From JAFGIT01 sp016929465 [NCBI: Candidatus Coatesbacteria bacterium] (GTDB taxonomy: Bacteria; B130-G9), in NCBI GenBank assembly GCA_016929465.1, contig JAFGIT010000098.1, positions 1 to 8,976 on the forward strand: DNA of 8,976 nucleotides, read 5' to 3'. Both the position numbers and the translations under genes were made by a program. Shown piece after piece: positions 1 to 6,450 of the stretch; positions within the stretch are counted from its first letter, which is position 1; each line of letters begins with the position of its first letter. Under the pieces are notes generated by a model that was not told the origin of the DNA, did not search any database, and saw only the letters and a program-made list of their open reading frames with translations.

Positions 1-60
1 ACCGCATATAAGAACAACAGATTCGATGAACTATGGGACAAATACAAAAAGGCTGCATGA
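1..60 (+). CDS. C-terminal end of an unidentified upstream gene (partial)
   Basis: Reading frame 1 is open from the first base and gives 19 residues before a TGA at 58-60. The tail is highly charged and lysine-rich, ending in Lys-Tyr-Lys-Lys-Ala-Ala, which looks like the C-terminal helix of a soluble protein. Nothing is long enough to identify a family. No hairpin plus T-run terminator follows the stop. The next gene has its own promoter from 104, so the two need not be one operon. The fragment could be a chance open frame, but its codon use and the abrupt change to AT-rich non-coding sequence after 60 favour a real gene end. Confidence 0.55.
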   Translation, partial: TAYKNNRFDELWDKYKKAA

Positions 61-103
61 GATTACCTACAATCTGAGGTCAAACCCTTCCAATATGCAA
101 AAC

Positions 104-132
104 TTGACACGTTGCCAAATTTTAGGCATAAT
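104..132 (+). promoter_or_regulatory. Sigma-70-type promoter for the large lipoprotein gene
   Basis: A perfect -35 hexamer TTGACA lies at 104-109 and a near-consensus -10 hexamer CATAAT at 127-132, separated by exactly 17 bases. The start of transcription is predicted near 139. This leaves a leader of roughly 175 bases before the preferred start codon at 314. It is the best promoter match in the window. Confidence 0.65.
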
Positions 133-137
133 TTATC

Positions 138-153
138 GGGACGAAAAGGGACG
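138..153 (+). repeat. GGGACG direct repeat at the predicted transcription start, 10 bp apart
   Basis: Two perfect copies of GGGACG lie at 138-143 and 148-153, with centres 10 bp apart (one helical turn), just downstream of the -10 hexamer. The arrangement resembles a tandem half-site operator bound on one face of the helix. Regulatory function is inferred from position only; a chance repeat of six bases is possible. Confidence 0.3.
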
Positions 154-180
154 CTTTTGCCATAACAGCACCTGGCTCTG

Positions 181-195
181 TTGCTGCTACAGCAA
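181..195 (+). other. Small hairpin in the lipoprotein leader
   Basis: TTGCTG at 181-186 and CAGCAA at 190-195 form a perfect 6-bp stem around a 3-base loop. No T-run follows, so it is not an intrinsic terminator. It could be an mRNA-stability or leader structure. I do not recognise a known riboswitch in 139-313. Confidence 0.3.
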
Positions 196-298
196 ATAGG
201 CCTACCTCGAATCCCACCACAAGACGACCACTAATCAGTTAGGAAAAAGTAGCTGTTTTAGGGGGGCCATCGTGGCTCTCATAACGCCAATTAGCTCT

Positions 299-305
299 AG
301 GAGGG
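299..305 (+). promoter_or_regulatory. Shine-Dalgarno site favouring the GTG start at 314
   Basis: AGGAGGG lies 8 bases before GTG 314, an ideal match and spacing. The upstream in-frame GTG at 272 has only the less canonical AGGGGGG (260-266), 5 bases away. The site sits inside the reading frame of the longer version, so it either marks the real start or is a coincidence. Confidence 0.6.
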
Positions 306-313
306 CAGAAAGA

Positions 314-3300
314 GTGCGGCGAGAGATTCTTGTTGTTGGATTTTTGACAATTCTGATTGGCTTTGCAGGCATTTCCGGCTGCTTAGCCTTCACGGACACA
401 TGGGACGAGTTGGGGCTGGATTTCCGCACACTCGTGAATGCTTCCGGCACTCAGACCGAACCACGGATCGACTTTGATCGCGTGGTTTACAGGGATGAAT
501 CCGGCTCTTACTGGCGAATCTACTATTACGATTACAGGACGGATGAGATCGTCGGTCCTGTTCGAGATGATGGATTGAGCCAGCAGAATCCGGACATCGA
601 CTTCAACCAGATATGTTTCACCGAGCGTCGAGAGACATCGGGCACGAGATGGGTCTATATGTATGACATAGAGACCGATACGGACTGGCCAGTCGATCCC
701 CACGAATACGTGGCGCAGCTCAACCCGCGCATATTCAAGGGCTACGTCGTATGGCACGACAACCGGGTGAGCGTGAGCGACTACAATATCTACATGTATG
801 ACAGCAGCACGGACTCGGTCTATCCGGTCTGCACCACGAGCAATAGGCAGGAATATGCCGACATCGACGACTATCGGGTGGTCTATCAGACACGAACCTA
901 TCACACCTTGCCCGATATCCAGATGTATGACTTCAACGGAACCGCCCCGAATGCCGGCTCCTATCGAATGATCTGCTCCGGGAACTGGTATGCCGAGAGA
1001 CCGTCGATCTATGAGAGACGCGTTGTCTGGCAGGACTATAGAAATGGCAACTACGACATCTATATGTATGACATGGACAGAGAGTCTGGCGATGAGGAAG
1101 TCGAGATCTGCGTGCACTCTGGCAACCAGGAGTTCCCGACCATATATAAAGACTTCATCGTCTGGAAGGACTCTCGGACCGACGGCTTCGGGCCTGGCCT
1201 CTATTGCTACGACCTGAGATCGGACCAGGAGATATTCCTGACTTCCGGCTCGGGCACGCCGGCGATGGAAGCGGCGAAGGTGATCTGGGGGAACGGTGAT
1301 ATTCAGTCCGCGATTCTGCCTTCATACACAGGCCTCCATATACCTGCCAAGAGCGGATTTGAGACATCCTCGGCGACCAAAGGCGGATTCCATCCCCTGG
1401 CGGACGCTGAGAACAACGTGAAGATGGTCTATACTGGCGAAGACAAGGACCATACCGACTGGAAGCCGGCCGAGATGTGCTACGTCAAGTCCATCACTGG
1501 CACCGGCTACCTCTACCGACTCCACCGCGCGGATTTTGACGACAGAGAGTGGCTCAAGCCTGGAGACAGGATCACCGAGGACACCTACATGTATGTGGGA
1601 GAGGATTGTGAGGCGGTTCTCTCCTTCAGGGAAGGCACCGAGGTTATTCTCAAGCAGAAGACCTACCTCGAGATACGGTGGATGGCGCCCTGGTCTTACA
1701 CGAGGTTGGCGGGAATTGTCGGCAACTGGGGCGTCGTGGATGAGGTCCTGAAATTCAAGGAGACCTCCGCGAAGTTGGACTATGAACTAGGCCTTGCGAA
1801 GCCGGACCCGGATAAAATCTCTGACCTACTAAACTTACTGGAACGCAAGAACGGCATAATCCTGAAGCAGCTCAAGGACGACTACCAATATCTGAGCGAT
1901 GGCGGGAAGCTCGCCAACAAGGTACCCGAACACATGAAGAGGGCCCTCAAATCGGCTGAACGCTGGGCGTCTGGACTTGCAGTCGTGAATACGATCGTCT
2001 GCGTCGTCAAGATAATCTGGAAAACGATAAAGCTAGTCGATGCCGAGGGATATATATCGAGGATCGAGACCCAATCTCTCAATCCCTATATGGCCCGCAT
2101 CACGACGCTGATGTCAGAGCAGACGGATGTCCCCAAGGAATACGCCTGCAACGGCGATACAACGCAGGAAGATAGCTGGATTGTCGCGATGATGGGGCTT
2201 ACACACAATCATGCGCCCCAGCTGCAGGGTTCTCTCATGTTCCCATGGTGGTGGTGGTGGGATGAGAACGCCACCGGACTCAATGACCTGAACATGATCT
2301 ATTACCCTGACGGTGAATGGTCGGCCGGATGGGATTCGAAGACCAAGGGTGGCCAGGAGCTCAAATTCACCCGAAGGAACAAGATCGAGGATTTCTGCAA
2401 GGTCGATACCGGCTCCTTCATAAGCTGTGTCCTTCAGGTCGTGGCCGGCAACATCAACGACCTGGTTTGCGACGTGGCGGGCTACTACTTGCCGACCGAA
2501 TTCAAGATGGCCGTCAAGGCCCTGGATGACTGCAAGAACATAGCCGTCGTCGAGCTCGAAGAGGGCACGCTGGAGGTTGACCGAATTCAGGAAGCACATG
2601 ACCAGAAACTGCCGTTCACGCATTTCAAATTCTCGAACTCCGGTTGGCGATCCAGGTGTAGCCTGCTCGTCTTTGGCACCGCCTTCGACGCAGAGGTGAA
2701 CGACACCGGCGTCGTCTCGATCGGGATGAGGCACGGTGAGGCGACTCTTCAAAACTGCATCGATGATGACTGGCAGAGCGATGACTCCTGCCCGATCACC
2801 TGGAATGAAGGGCTGATCCAGATAAATCCGAACGAAGAGGCACTCTCGCTGCCGATACCGTATCGGATACAGAATCCGTTCGTCACCGCCCTCTCGCCGC
2901 TGCCATGCGAGGCGGTTGCGAGAGAGGAGGTCACCTATCGCTTTGACTTCTCCGACGCAATGGACACGGAGAGCGTTCGAGAAGACGGTCTCTTGAGGCT
3001 TGAGGACGACGAGGGCAACGTCGAATACGACGACACAATTCAGCAGCTAATCGATGACGGCATCTTGACGGCACATTGGGAGGGCCTGACAGAAGAGGAT
3101 GACCGCAATATGGTCTTATTCCTGACTCATGTGCCCGATCTGGAGGCTGACTTCTACAAATACACTCTGGACGTAACCAATTGCTTTGACGCGGTTGGAA
3201 TGAAAATAGATGACCAGGTCTGGGAGCTGGAGTTTGCGGTAGTGGGGCCAGTCGGCCCCGGCGGCGGGACAGTTGCCACCCCGAGCGGAGTCGAGGTAGA

Positions 3301-4570
3301 TATTCCCGCTGGCGCGCTCCCGACCGACGAGCAGATCGAGATAACCGTCACGCAGGAAGGAGATGACTTCCCCGCGAGCATCCACCCGCACGTTTTCGTT
3401 TGCCAATTCTCGCCTGGCGGCTTGACCTTCGATGTTCCGGTCACCCTCACCTTCCCTCTACCGGATGGCCACGAGGGCTCGGGATACGAATCGATCTTCT
3501 GGTATAACTCCGCCACGGATGAGTGGGAGGACCTCGGTGGAACGATCGACGGCGATGTCATATACGTCGAGATAGGCCACTTCTCCGAGTTCAGCGCGTG
3601 CTACAGCGACACCGACGGCGAGCACCATCGCCCGGTGGCGATCGCATCCGCGGATCCCCAGAAGCCAAATGTCGGCGAGACCGTGACACTCGACGGCTCT
3701 GCGAGTTACGACCTCGATAGCGACACGCTGTACTACCGCTGGGACTTCAACGCGAACGGTACATGGGACACATCCTGGTCAACCGACCCGACGCATGAAA
3801 CGTCCTTTGGCGAGGCCGGTATGGTCGAGGTTATCCTCCAGGTCAAGGACAATTCCAATGACGGTGACGCCTACTTCGATAGCGACTGCTGCAGGATCTG
3901 GGTGGAGACCAACAGCCCACCGACCGCGAGGGCAAGGACAAGCAAGGACGAATACTATCTCAATGAGGAAGTCGTGGTCGATGCGTCCGATTCATACGAC
4001 GACGACGGTGATGAGCTCCAATACAGGTGGGACTGGGAGGCGGACGGTGAATGGGATACCGGCTGGAGTTCCAGCCCATACGCCTCCACATATTACTCAA
4101 CTGGCGGCACAACCTACGTGATAAAACTACAGGTCATGGATGAGGAAGAGGAATACGACGTGGACTATGCCGGTGCAGATATCCGTGAGGACACCTACAT
4201 CACGCTCAATTCCTTCGTTGCGAGGCAAACGCATCAGGGTATCGAGCTCCGATGGACCACGGGCACCGAGATTGACACGGCCGGCTTCAACATCTGGAGA
4301 AGCGACGGTGGCGAGTACACAAAGATCAATTCTCGCTTGATCGTGGCAAGCGGCAGCCCGTCATCCGGGGCGAGCTACTCATATTTGGACACTACAGCTG
4401 TCCATGGGCTGTTGTACAAATACAAGCTCGAAGAAATAGAGACCAACGGGAAGTCCAACTTCTACGGTCCCGCACGACAGGCGGCATCCGTAAAGGAGCT
4501 TCTGCTGGACCCCGGGCACAGCTGCCTGCTGGGGACGGATGTCAGAGCTGAGAATGCCGCTGTCAGATAG
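314..4570 (+). CDS. Very large multidomain surface lipoprotein (propeller, FecR-like, Big_5-like, ZU5-like, 2 PKD, FnIII-like)
   Basis: This encodes a 1418-residue acidic protein with no recognised enzymatic motif. GTG 314 gives a clean lipoprotein signal: Met-Arg-Arg, a hydrophobic core, then lipobox Ile-Ser-Gly-Cys with Cys23. Starting at GTG 272 adds 14 residues. Domains read from sequence: about seven propeller repeats (48-334); a FecR-like segment (390-454) with a GDRI motif and a 'LSFREGTEVIL' strand; a helical stretch (471-601) and an unrecognised region (602-854) containing five consecutive Trp (645-649); a Big_5-like Ig fold (855-976); a ZU5-like domain (977-1096) starting GPGGGTV and ending in His-Phe-Ser; PKD domains (1104-1198, 1201-1291); and a FnIII-like domain (1294-1394). 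The mature chain holds about two dozen cysteines, implying disulfides outside the cytoplasm. The gene is a single unit between its own promoter and terminator. A role in adhesion, carbohydrate binding or envelope scaffolding is inference. Family-level domains are fairly sure; function is unknown. Confidence 0.85.
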   Translation: MRREILVVGFLTILIGFAGISGCLAFTDTWDELGLDFRTLVNASGTQTEPRIDFDRVVYRDESGSYWRIYYYDYRTDEIVGPVRDDGLSQQNPDIDFNQICFTERRETSGTRWVYMYDIETDTDWPVDPHEYVAQLNPRIFKGYVVWHDNRVSVSDYNIYMYDSSTDSVYPVCTTSNRQEYADIDDYRVVYQTRTYHTLPDIQMYDFNGTAPNAGSYRMICSGNWYAERPSIYERRVVWQDYRNGNYDIYMYDMDRESGDEEVEICVHSGNQEFPTIYKDFIVWKDSRTDGFGPGLYCYDLRSDQEIFLTSGSGTPAMEAAKVIWGNGDIQSAILPSYTGLHIPAKSGFETSSATKGGFHPLADAENNVKMVYTGEDKDHTDWKPAEMCYVKSITGTGYLYRLHRADFDDREWLKPGDRITEDTYMYVGEDCEAVLSFREGTEVILKQKTYLEIRWMAPWSYTRLAGIVGNWGVVDEVLKFKETSAKLDYELGLAKPDPDKISDLLNLLERKNGIILKQLKDDYQYLSDGGKLANKVPEHMKRALKSAERWASGLAVVNTIVCVVKIIWKTIKLVDAEGYISRIETQSLNPYMARITTLMSEQTDVPKEYACNGDTTQEDSWIVAMMGLTHNHAPQLQGSLMFPWWWWWDENATGLNDLNMIYYPDGEWSAGWDSKTKGGQELKFTRRNKIEDFCKVDTGSFISCVLQVVAGNINDLVCDVAGYYLPTEFKMAVKALDDCKNIAVVELEEGTLEVDRIQEAHDQKLPFTHFKFSNSGWRSRCSLLVFGTAFDAEVNDTGVVSIGMRHGEATLQNCIDDDWQSDDSCPITWNEGLIQINPNEEALSLPIPYRIQNPFVTALSPLPCEAVAREEVTYRFDFSDAMDTESVREDGLLRLEDDEGNVEYDDTIQQLIDDGILTAHWEGLTEEDDRNMVLFLTHVPDLEADFYKYTLDVTNCFDAVGMKIDDQVWELEFAVVGPVGPGGGTVATPSGVEVDIPAGALPTDEQIEITVTQEGDDFPASIHPHVFVCQFSPGGLTFDVPVTLTFPLPDGHEGSGYESIFWYNSATDEWEDLGGTIDGDVIYVEIGHFSEFSACYSDTDGEHHRPVAIASADPQKPNVGETVTLDGSASYDLDSDTLYYRWDFNANGTWDTSWSTDPTHETSFGEAGMVEVILQVKDNSNDGDAYFDSDCCRIWVETNSPPTARARTSKDEYYLNEEVVVDASDSYDDDGDELQYRWDWEADGEWDTGWSSSPYASTYYSTGGTTYVIKLQVMDEEEEYDVDYAGADIREDTYITLNSFVARQTHQGIELRWTTGTEIDTAGFNIWRSDGGEYTKINSRLIVASGSPSSGASYSYLDTTAVHGLLYKYKLEEIETNGKSNFYGPARQAASVKELLLDPGHSCLLGTDVRAENAAVR
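461..1315 (+). repeat. Seven-fold beta-propeller (TolB/WD40-like) repeats
   Basis: Repeats of 42-48 residues begin at residues 50, 93, 138, 182, 230, 275 and 317 of the 1418-residue protein. Each opens with a pattern like Pro-x-Ile-(4)-Val-Val-Trp/Tyr-x-Asp. The first six then carry a Tyr-x-Tyr-Asp turn (for example IYMYD, VYMYD, LYCYD). The seventh is shortened, as is common where a propeller closes on itself. This pattern is known from secreted or surface propellers of bacteria and methanogenic archaea, where it usually mediates binding rather than catalysis. Confidence 0.7.
2246..2260 (+). repeat. (TGG)5 trinucleotide run encoding five tryptophans
   Basis: Five consecutive TGG codons encode residues 645-649 of the lipoprotein, flanked by Pro and Asp-Glu-Asn. 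The run is in frame and does not disturb the gene. It lies in the part of the protein that I cannot assign to a domain. Such a run could change length by slippage in steps of one residue, but nothing in this single sequence shows variation. Confidence 0.8.
3242..3601 (+). other. ZU5-like domain with a terminal His-Phe-Ser motif
   Basis: Residues 977-1096 of the lipoprotein follow the bacterial ZU5-like pattern: a Gly-rich opening (GPGGGTV), a 'VDIPAGAL' strand, an 'EITV' strand, a Pro-Val-Thr-Leu strand, a WYNSATDEW segment and a final 'GHFSEF' strand. In eukaryotic ZU5-containing proteins such as PIDD1 and NLRP1, self-cleavage occurs between Phe and Ser of an equivalent HFS. Whether this bacterial copy cleaves is unknown. 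Ser1091 is encoded at 3584-3586. Confidence 0.6.
3623..4186 (+). repeat. Tandem PKD domains
   Basis: Two consecutive Ig-like PKD domains occupy residues 1104-1198 and 1201-1291. Both show the family pattern: Pro-x-Ala near the start; a strand ending Val-x-Leu/Val-Asp-Gly/Ala-Ser; Ser-Tyr-Asp; Tyr-x-Trp-Asp-Phe/Trp; and a final Leu-Gln-Val-x-Asp strand. Each carries an extra 'TWDTSW' or 'EWDTGW' hairpin after the Tyr-Arg-Trp-Asp core. PKD domains act as extracellular spacers or glycan- and protein-binding modules. The shared insert suggests recent duplication within the gene. Confidence 0.85.
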
Positions 4571-4608
4571 CTGACTGGCGACGCTATACGACTTACAACT
4601 GAGTACTA

Positions 4609-4642
4609 GGGCGGCTGGTGCTATGCCAGTCGCCCTTTTTTT
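4609..4642 (+). terminator. Rho-independent terminator after the lipoprotein gene
   Basis: GGGCGGCTGG (4609-4618) pairs with CCAGTCGCCC (4626-4635) as a 10-bp stem containing one G-U pair. The loop is 7 bases and seven T follow (4636-4642). The stem begins 38 bases after the lipoprotein stop codon. It separates that gene from the cysS unit. Confidence 0.92.
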
Positions 4643-4788
4643 ATGTTCGACGCCGTGCAGAAGATCGGGCAGTGGAGAGGACTGATTGACACTTGCCCCC
4701 GAAGGGATGGATCGTCGGACCAAAAGAGTGGGGCACGCGGCTTCTGCGAGTGCGATTTTCGCCCTGGTCAATTCTCATAATCCAGCAC

Positions 4789-4818
4789 TTGCAGCGGCAA
4801 ATTGGATTGTGCTATTTT
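4789..4818 (+). promoter_or_regulatory. Candidate extended -10 promoter for cysS
   Basis: A -35-like TTGCAG (4789-4794) is followed after 18 bases by TATTTT (4813-4818). A TG dinucleotide lies one base upstream of the -10 hexamer (4810-4811), giving an extended -10 element. Transcription would start near 4825. The hexamers are only partial matches, so this is a moderate call. It is supported by its place between a terminator and a gene. Confidence 0.45.
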
Positions 4819-4912
4819 AGCCGTGAGTAAGTGTGTCTTTGGCAGGCGCATTTCAAGACCGAGAGTGTTTCCGCCCTTATTGCCCTGCTAAGCACGTATT
4901 GAAACCAAGATC

Positions 4913-4917
4913 GGAGA
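4913..4917 (+). promoter_or_regulatory. Shine-Dalgarno site deciding the cysS start
   Basis: GGAGA lies just before two adjacent ATG codons. From the GGAG core (4913-4916), spacing is 3 bases to ATG 4920 and 6 bases to ATG 4923, so the second ATG is favoured. The second ATG also makes the residue numbers of the catalytic site identical to E. coli CysRS. Confidence 0.65.
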
Positions 4918-4922
4918 ATATG

Positions 4923-6314
4923 ATGTTGCGCCTATTCAACACGCTGACACGTAGGAAGGAGGAGTTTGTCCCTCTGAATCCGCCTAATGTCGGTTTCTAT
5001 TCGTGTGGGCCAACAGTCTATAACTTCATCCACATCGGGAACCTGCGCACCTTTATGTTCGAAGACATCCTGCGGCGCTACCTCAAATTCAAGGGGTATA
5101 AGGTGAAGCAGTTGATGAACATAACGGACATCGATGACAAGACAATCAAGGGCTCGATCGAGGCAGGTGTACCCCTGAATGAATATACGAAGCAGTACAT
5201 AGAGGCCTTCTTCGAGGATATAAAGATGCTGTCTATCGAGCCTGTGGAGATATATCCCCGGGCCACGGAGCACATCGAGGATATGGCCAAGCTGGTGAAA
5301 ATCCTTCTGGACAAAGGCTACGCTTACGAGAGCGAGGGCTCTATCTACTTCGATGTCGCCAAATTCGAGAACTATGGAGCGCTCTCGGGCATAAAGCCTG
5401 AGTCATCTCAGCTTCAGGCTCGGATTGATCACGATGAATATGAGAAGCAAGACGTCCGGGATTTCGCGCTCTGGAAAGGTCCGAGGGAGGGGGAGCCCTC
5501 CTGGGACACAGAGGTTGGTCCCGGCCGCCCTGGCTGGCACATCGAGTGCTCAGCGATGAGCATGAAATACCTCGGCGAGACATTCGATATCCACACCGGT
5601 GGCGTCGATAACATGTTCCCGCACCATGAGAATGAGATCGCCCAATCAACAGCCGCGACCGGCAAGCCACTGGCACGCTATTGGCTGCATTCCGGCTATC
5701 TGCTCATGGACAAGGCCAAGATGGCCAAATCTCTCGGCAACACATTCACTCTTCGAGAAATAGTGAAAAGCGGATACTCCCCGCGCCAGATTCGATATTT
5801 CATGATCTCAGCCCACTATCGCAAGCAGCTCTCGTTTAGCCTGGATGCACTCGATCAGGCAGCCGCTTCTTTGGCGAGGCTCGATGAGTTCGTGAGGAAT
5901 CTGCGCTCCGCGACCTGTTCAGATAGTGGCGATACGAGAGTCGAGGATGCTGCAGCAAACTGCGAGCGGGAATTCGAGGAGGCCATGGATGATGACCTCA
6001 ATATCTCAAAAGGGCTCGGGGCGCTGTTCACATTTGTTCGCGCCGCGAATGAAGGGATCAATGAAGGCCACCTGAGCGAGAGCGGCAGGAAACGCGTGGA
6101 GGGCCTTTTGAAGCGCATCAACTCGGTAATCGGCGTCATCGAGCTTGCTGAAGGCGACGATACACCTGATGATATCAGGGAGCTGGTCGAGAAGCGGATG
6201 CAGGCTCGGGAGCGAGGCGATTGGGCCGCTGCAGACCAGATTAGAGATGAACTGAAAGCGAAAGGCATAGTAATAGAGGACACAAAGGATGGTTTCAGGA
6301 TTAAGCACATATAG
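4923..6314 (+). CDS. cysS: Cysteinyl-tRNA synthetase
   Basis: This class I aminoacyl-tRNA synthetase joins cysteine to tRNA-Cys in the cytoplasm, using ATP. Starting at ATG 4923 it is 463 residues, against 461 for E. coli. The N-terminus (MLRLFNTLTRRKEEF) is typical. Zinc-site residues that select cysteine are all present: Cys28, Cys209 (in WHIECSAM), His234 and Glu238 (in HHENE). The HIGH-type signature is HIGN at 37-40. The KMSKS loop is KMAKS at 266-270, with Ala replacing the first Ser. After the catalytic core come a helical DALR-type domain and a C-terminal anticodon-binding part ending in 'IVIEDTKDGFRI'. Longer starts back to GTG 4833 are possible but unsupported. The gene has its own likely promoter. 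No terminator is visible after it, so read-through into the ppiD-like gene 136 bases downstream is plausible. Confidence 0.97.
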   Translation: MLRLFNTLTRRKEEFVPLNPPNVGFYSCGPTVYNFIHIGNLRTFMFEDILRRYLKFKGYKVKQLMNITDIDDKTIKGSIEAGVPLNEYTKQYIEAFFEDIKMLSIEPVEIYPRATEHIEDMAKLVKILLDKGYAYESEGSIYFDVAKFENYGALSGIKPESSQLQARIDHDEYEKQDVRDFALWKGPREGEPSWDTEVGPGRPGWHIECSAMSMKYLGETFDIHTGGVDNMFPHHENEIAQSTAATGKPLARYWLHSGYLLMDKAKMAKSLGNTFTLREIVKSGYSPRQIRYFMISAHYRKQLSFSLDALDQAAASLARLDEFVRNLRSATCSDSGDTRVEDAAANCEREFEEAMDDDLNISKGLGALFTFVRAANEGINEGHLSESGRKRVEGLLKRINSVIGVIELAEGDDTPDDIRELVEKRMQARERGDWAAADQIRDELKAKGIVIEDTKDGFRIKHI

Positions 6315-6450
6315 CCATTCACTGGCACCACTCAGCCAGGTTGGAGGGCTCAATATCAGAATTGACAACGAGCGGGGCCACGCAGGCGACATGACCGTTG
6401 AAGCGAGGCACCCGCATTCATCAACTTCTAACCCACGAGGAATATAAAAA

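Larger units (their letters stand above)
4643..4922 (+). other. Intergenic region and leader of cysS
   Basis: About 280 bases separate the terminator from the cysS start. The stretch holds a likely promoter at 4789-4818, a leader of roughly 100 bases and a Shine-Dalgarno site. I find no convincing small gene, tRNA or T-box element. An in-frame GTG at 4833 would extend CysRS by 30 residues, but that extension has no ribosome-binding site and no resemblance to CysRS N-termini. Confidence 0.6.

Noticed and set aside
131-210. Cyclic-di-GMP (GEMM-type) riboswitch in the lipoprotein leader
   Set aside because: A GGGACGC string recalls the GEMM core, but the following AAAGC and tetraloop-receptor parts are missing and the pairing does not fit.
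383-1117. 244-residue open frame on the minus strand inside the lipoprotein gene
   Set aside because: It lies wholly opposite the propeller repeats, and its low-complexity Ile/Val/Asp/His-rich protein is what the complement of repeated Tyr-Asp-Ile codons gives. It has no recognisable domain.
2114-2752. 212-residue minus-strand open frame with a polyproline run
   Set aside because: The polyproline is the antisense of the TGG run. The + strand frame is continuous with flanking recognised domains, so this is a shadow.
4686-4691. Perfect TTGACA upstream of cysS
   Set aside because: No -10-like hexamer lies 15-19 bases downstream; the sequence there is G-rich.
4833-4922. N-terminal extension of CysRS from GTG 4833
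   Set aside because: There is no ribosome-binding site. The extra 30 residues are unlike any CysRS N-terminus, and the start at 4923 gives E. coli-identical positions for Cys28, Cys209, His234, Glu238 and the KMxKS loop.
4825-4922. T-box riboswitch before cysS
   Set aside because: The leader is only about 100 bases and has neither the conserved T-box sequence nor an anti-terminator/terminator pair.
6362-6367. Perfect TTGACA between cysS and the ppiD-like gene
   Set aside because: The bases at the proper -10 distance read GGCGAC, so it is probably not a promoter.
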